A DNA stretch of 7,654 bases from Methanothrix sp. (GTDB lineage Archaea > Halobacteriota > Methanosarcinia > Methanotrichales > Methanotrichaceae), in contig JAQTXY010000081.1 in the NCBI GenBank assembly GCA_028688535.1, forward strand, positions 1 to 7,654, given 5' to 3'. Positions 6,325 through 7,654 of the stretch are shown here, piece by piece. The notes beneath the pieces are model-generated. The model made no database searches, was not told the DNA's origin, and saw nothing but the letters and a program-made list of their open reading frames with translations. A program made the position numbers and the translations under genes. How positions within the stretch are numbered: the stretch's first letter is position 1; the number at the start of each line of letters is the position of its first letter.

Positions 6325-7389
6325 ACGATTACTAAATGCGAGTTGATCACCATGGTTCTTCTTCTGGCATTGCTTCCGGGATTGGCTATGGCGGACAATG
6401 CGGTTATGGAAGAGCTAGGCACCAAGGCAGCCAAGACTGCCATGCAAGATCTCAAGGTCGAGAAAGGAGATGCCAATCTTCTTATCCTGACCAGCGCAGG
6501 ACATGCTATCGTCGACGGCCAGACGACCCAGAGCGCTCTCAAGGGCCTGATGAATGTGAGCGGAAACAGCATTGGCGATGCAAACCTCTTTCAGGTTCTG
6601 CGCCCTTACTGGAAGCCGGTATGGTTCTACTTCTTTGACAAAGCTACTGGAGAGGGAGTATTCCTTCAGGCAAACGGTAAGGCTTTGAACGGCAGCCTGG
6701 ATGAGTTCAAGGCTCTCCCGGATGATCAGGTCTTCAGCAAGATCTCCAAGGCCAATGTGGATATCGATTACTTGGCGAATCACACCGATGAGGGCAATGA
6801 GACATACAGCAAGAAGGCCTTTAACGGCAATGAAGGCACCCTGATTCCCATGTCAAATGTCTGGGCAAGAGGCGGGTCCTTTGAATTCATACAGGCAACC
6901 TGTTTCCACGACCACCTCTGTCCAGGTGTTACCAGTGGACTTTTCCTGGCCAAATATGTCGAGGAGAAGCTGCCTATAACCAATAGCAGTGAGAGTTACA
7001 AGGTCATCTCCTGCCCCAACTGGTGCAAGGAGGATCTCTTGCAGATGCGCTGGGATGCGACTCCTGGCAAGAGCGGCATGTTTGTGATGGCATTGACCGA
7101 TGCGGAGAAAAAGGCAGTACCGGGCATTGCCGGAATATTCATTCGCTGGAATGACACCGCCAAGCAAGGAGATGCTCTTGTTCTGGCCTACAACTCCAGC
7201 TCAGTCAAGAACGGCTGGAAGGGTCCGGATTGGGGAAGCAAGCTGGCCACTTCTGTAGCGCTCATGGACTATGTGGACAGTCCGGAAACCTTCGTCTCCA
7301 CCATCAAGGAGTTCAAGGTGGATGCTGGCAAGCTGGCTTTGCTGCAGAACGCAGGCATGCATCCTCTGAAAGTAGCCGGTGTACTGTAA
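6325..7389 (+). CDS. Secreted FmdE-like domain protein
   Basis: The mature region reads unbroken to TAA 7387-7389. Starting at ACG 6325 gives 354 residues opening (M)ITKCELITMVLLLALLPGLAMA, a signal peptide with cleavage near residue 22. Other in-frame starts are ATT 6328, TTG 6343 and ATG 6352, which lack a nearby ribosome site and shorten or remove the basic N-region. Residues about 30-180 form an N-terminal part I do not recognise (including ANLLILTSAGHAIVDG and YWKPVWFYFFDKATGEGVF). Residues about 190-300 resemble the FmdE family: CFHDHLCPGVTSGLFLAKYV (193-212), CPNWCKEDLLQ (230-240) and ATPGKSGMF (245-253). FmdE proteins were named from a molybdenum formylmethanofuran dehydrogenase operon and their exact role is unsettled. 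The C, H, H, C cluster at 193-199 and CPNWC suit metal binding. The gene is divergent from the metal-type importer, suggesting an extracellular partner of it, which is inference. Confidence 0.8.
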   Translation, partial: TITKCELITMVLLLALLPGLAMADNAVMEELGTKAAKTAMQDLKVEKGDANLLILTSAGHAIVDGQTTQSALKGLMNVSGNSIGDANLFQVLRPYWKPVWFYFFDKATGEGVFLQANGKALNGSLDEFKALPDDQVFSKISKANVDIDYLANHTDEGNETYSKKAFNGNEGTLIPMSNVWARGGSFEFIQATCFHDHLCPGVTSGLFLAKYVEEKLPITNSSESYKVISCPNWCKEDLLQMRWDATPGKSGMFVMALTDAEKKAVPGIAGIFIRWNDTAKQGDALVLAYNSSSVKNGWKGPDWGSKLATSVALMDYVDSPETFVSTIKEFKVDAGKLALLQNAGMHPLKVAGVL

Positions 7390-7400
7390 TAGGATATCAT

Positions 7401-7463
7401 GCCAAGCTGCTATATTTGGCCTCTCAATCTATTTTTTTATAATCCCTGTTACCATCATTTTTT
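7401..7463 (+). terminator. T-run terminator region after the FmdE-like gene
   Basis: A weak stem (GCCAA 7401-7405 with TTGGC 7416-7420) is followed by seven Ts at 7432-7438 and six Ts at 7458-7463. Consecutive T-runs are the usual archaeal termination signal, so most transcripts of the FmdE-like gene should end here. Confidence 0.55.
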
Positions 7464-7496
7464 GTAAATGGTTCATTTAATGTTACTACTGGAAAG

Positions 7497-7507
7497 GCTT
7501 TTAAGAT
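7497..7507 (+). promoter_or_regulatory. Possible TATA box of the P-loop ATPase gene
   Basis: GCTTTTAAGAT follows the purine-rich GGAAAG and lies about 25 bases before the AGGAGG at 7526-7531. Together with the T-runs upstream, this suggests a separate transcription unit. The match to the archaeal TATA consensus is only fair. Confidence 0.35.
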
Positions 7508-7539
7508 AAAATGCTATATCTTGTTAGGAGGTTAAAGAG

Positions 7540-7654
7540 ATGAAAATAGTTATCTGTGGCAAAGGTGGATGCGGGAAGAGCACAGTCTCGGCTCTGATGG
7601 CCAGGGAGATGACGGCCAGGGGAGATCGGGTACTCGTGGTAGACACAGACGAAT
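7540..7654 (+). CDS. CooC/NifH/MinD-type P-loop ATPase (N-terminal part)
   Basis: Only the first 38 codons are present before the window ends. The ATG at 7540 has AGGAGG at 7526-7531, eight bases upstream. The protein starts MKIVICGKGGCGKSTVSALMA, a deviant Walker A motif (KGGxGKS) with the signature lysine at residue 8, followed by the strand RVLVVDTDE with the conserved aspartates of the SIMIBI class. The C11 inside the loop and the short N-terminus suit the CooC-like branch, whose members support nickel insertion into carbon monoxide dehydrogenase. NifH-like, CfbC-like and general MinD/ParA-like proteins start very similarly, so the subfamily is open. It is probably not in the FmdE-like operon. 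Confidence 0.8.
   Translation, partial: MKIVICGKGGCGKSTVSALMAREMTARGDRVLVVDTDE

Noticed and set aside
6336..6638. A frame starting at ATG 6336, the first ATG after the ribosome site
   Set aside because: Its product is low-complexity (G, S, H, R rich) and ends after 100 codons, while the neighbouring frame gives a signal peptide and an FmdE-like domain over more than 1 kb. ATG 6336 is also 18 bases from GGAGG.

Overview
The window looks like archaeal DNA, most likely from a methanogen of the Methanomicrobia (Methanothrix/Methanosarcina relatives). The reasons are a secreted protein with an FmdE-type domain, TATA-like boxes in front of genes, T-run terminators, strong GGAGG ribosome binding sites and balanced-GC genes separated by very AT-rich spacers. 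The genus is an inference from this style, not from a marker gene.

Layout. (1) Positions 43-1272, plus strand: a small flavin-binding pyridoxamine-oxidase-like protein, followed 11 bases later by a NikM-like (DUF4198) protein. The second gene reads through only if two single-base deletions are repaired. (2) Positions 1285-6004, minus strand: a tight five-gene operon. In transcription order it encodes a secreted substrate-binding protein, a SAM-dependent methyltransferase, a slipin (stomatin/SPFH protein), a FecCD-type permease and a FepC/BtuD-type ATPase. Spacings are 8-13 bases or 4-base ATGA overlaps, so the methyltransferase and slipin are built into the transporter operon. (3) Positions 6005-6324: an AT-rich divergent control region with two promoter-like boxes sharing one 10-mer and two dyad symmetries on the operon side. 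(4) Positions 6325-7389, plus strand: a secreted FmdE-like protein whose only well-placed start codon is ACG, or ATT one codon later. (5) From 7540: the first 38 codons of a CooC/NifH/MinD-type P-loop ATPase, cut by the window end.

How the genes may work together. The operon reads as an importer for a metal or metal complex of the iron-siderophore/cobalamin class, with one permease gene that would homodimerise. The divergent FmdE-like protein carries a C-x-H-x-H-x-x-C motif and a signal peptide, so it could bind metal or a chelate outside the cell. The NikM-like gene and the CooC-like ATPase fit a metal theme, possibly nickel or iron. The substrate cannot be read from the sequence. The main points for a second look are the methyltransferase-slipin-transporter arrangement, the operator-like palindromes, the double frameshift and the non-AUG start.
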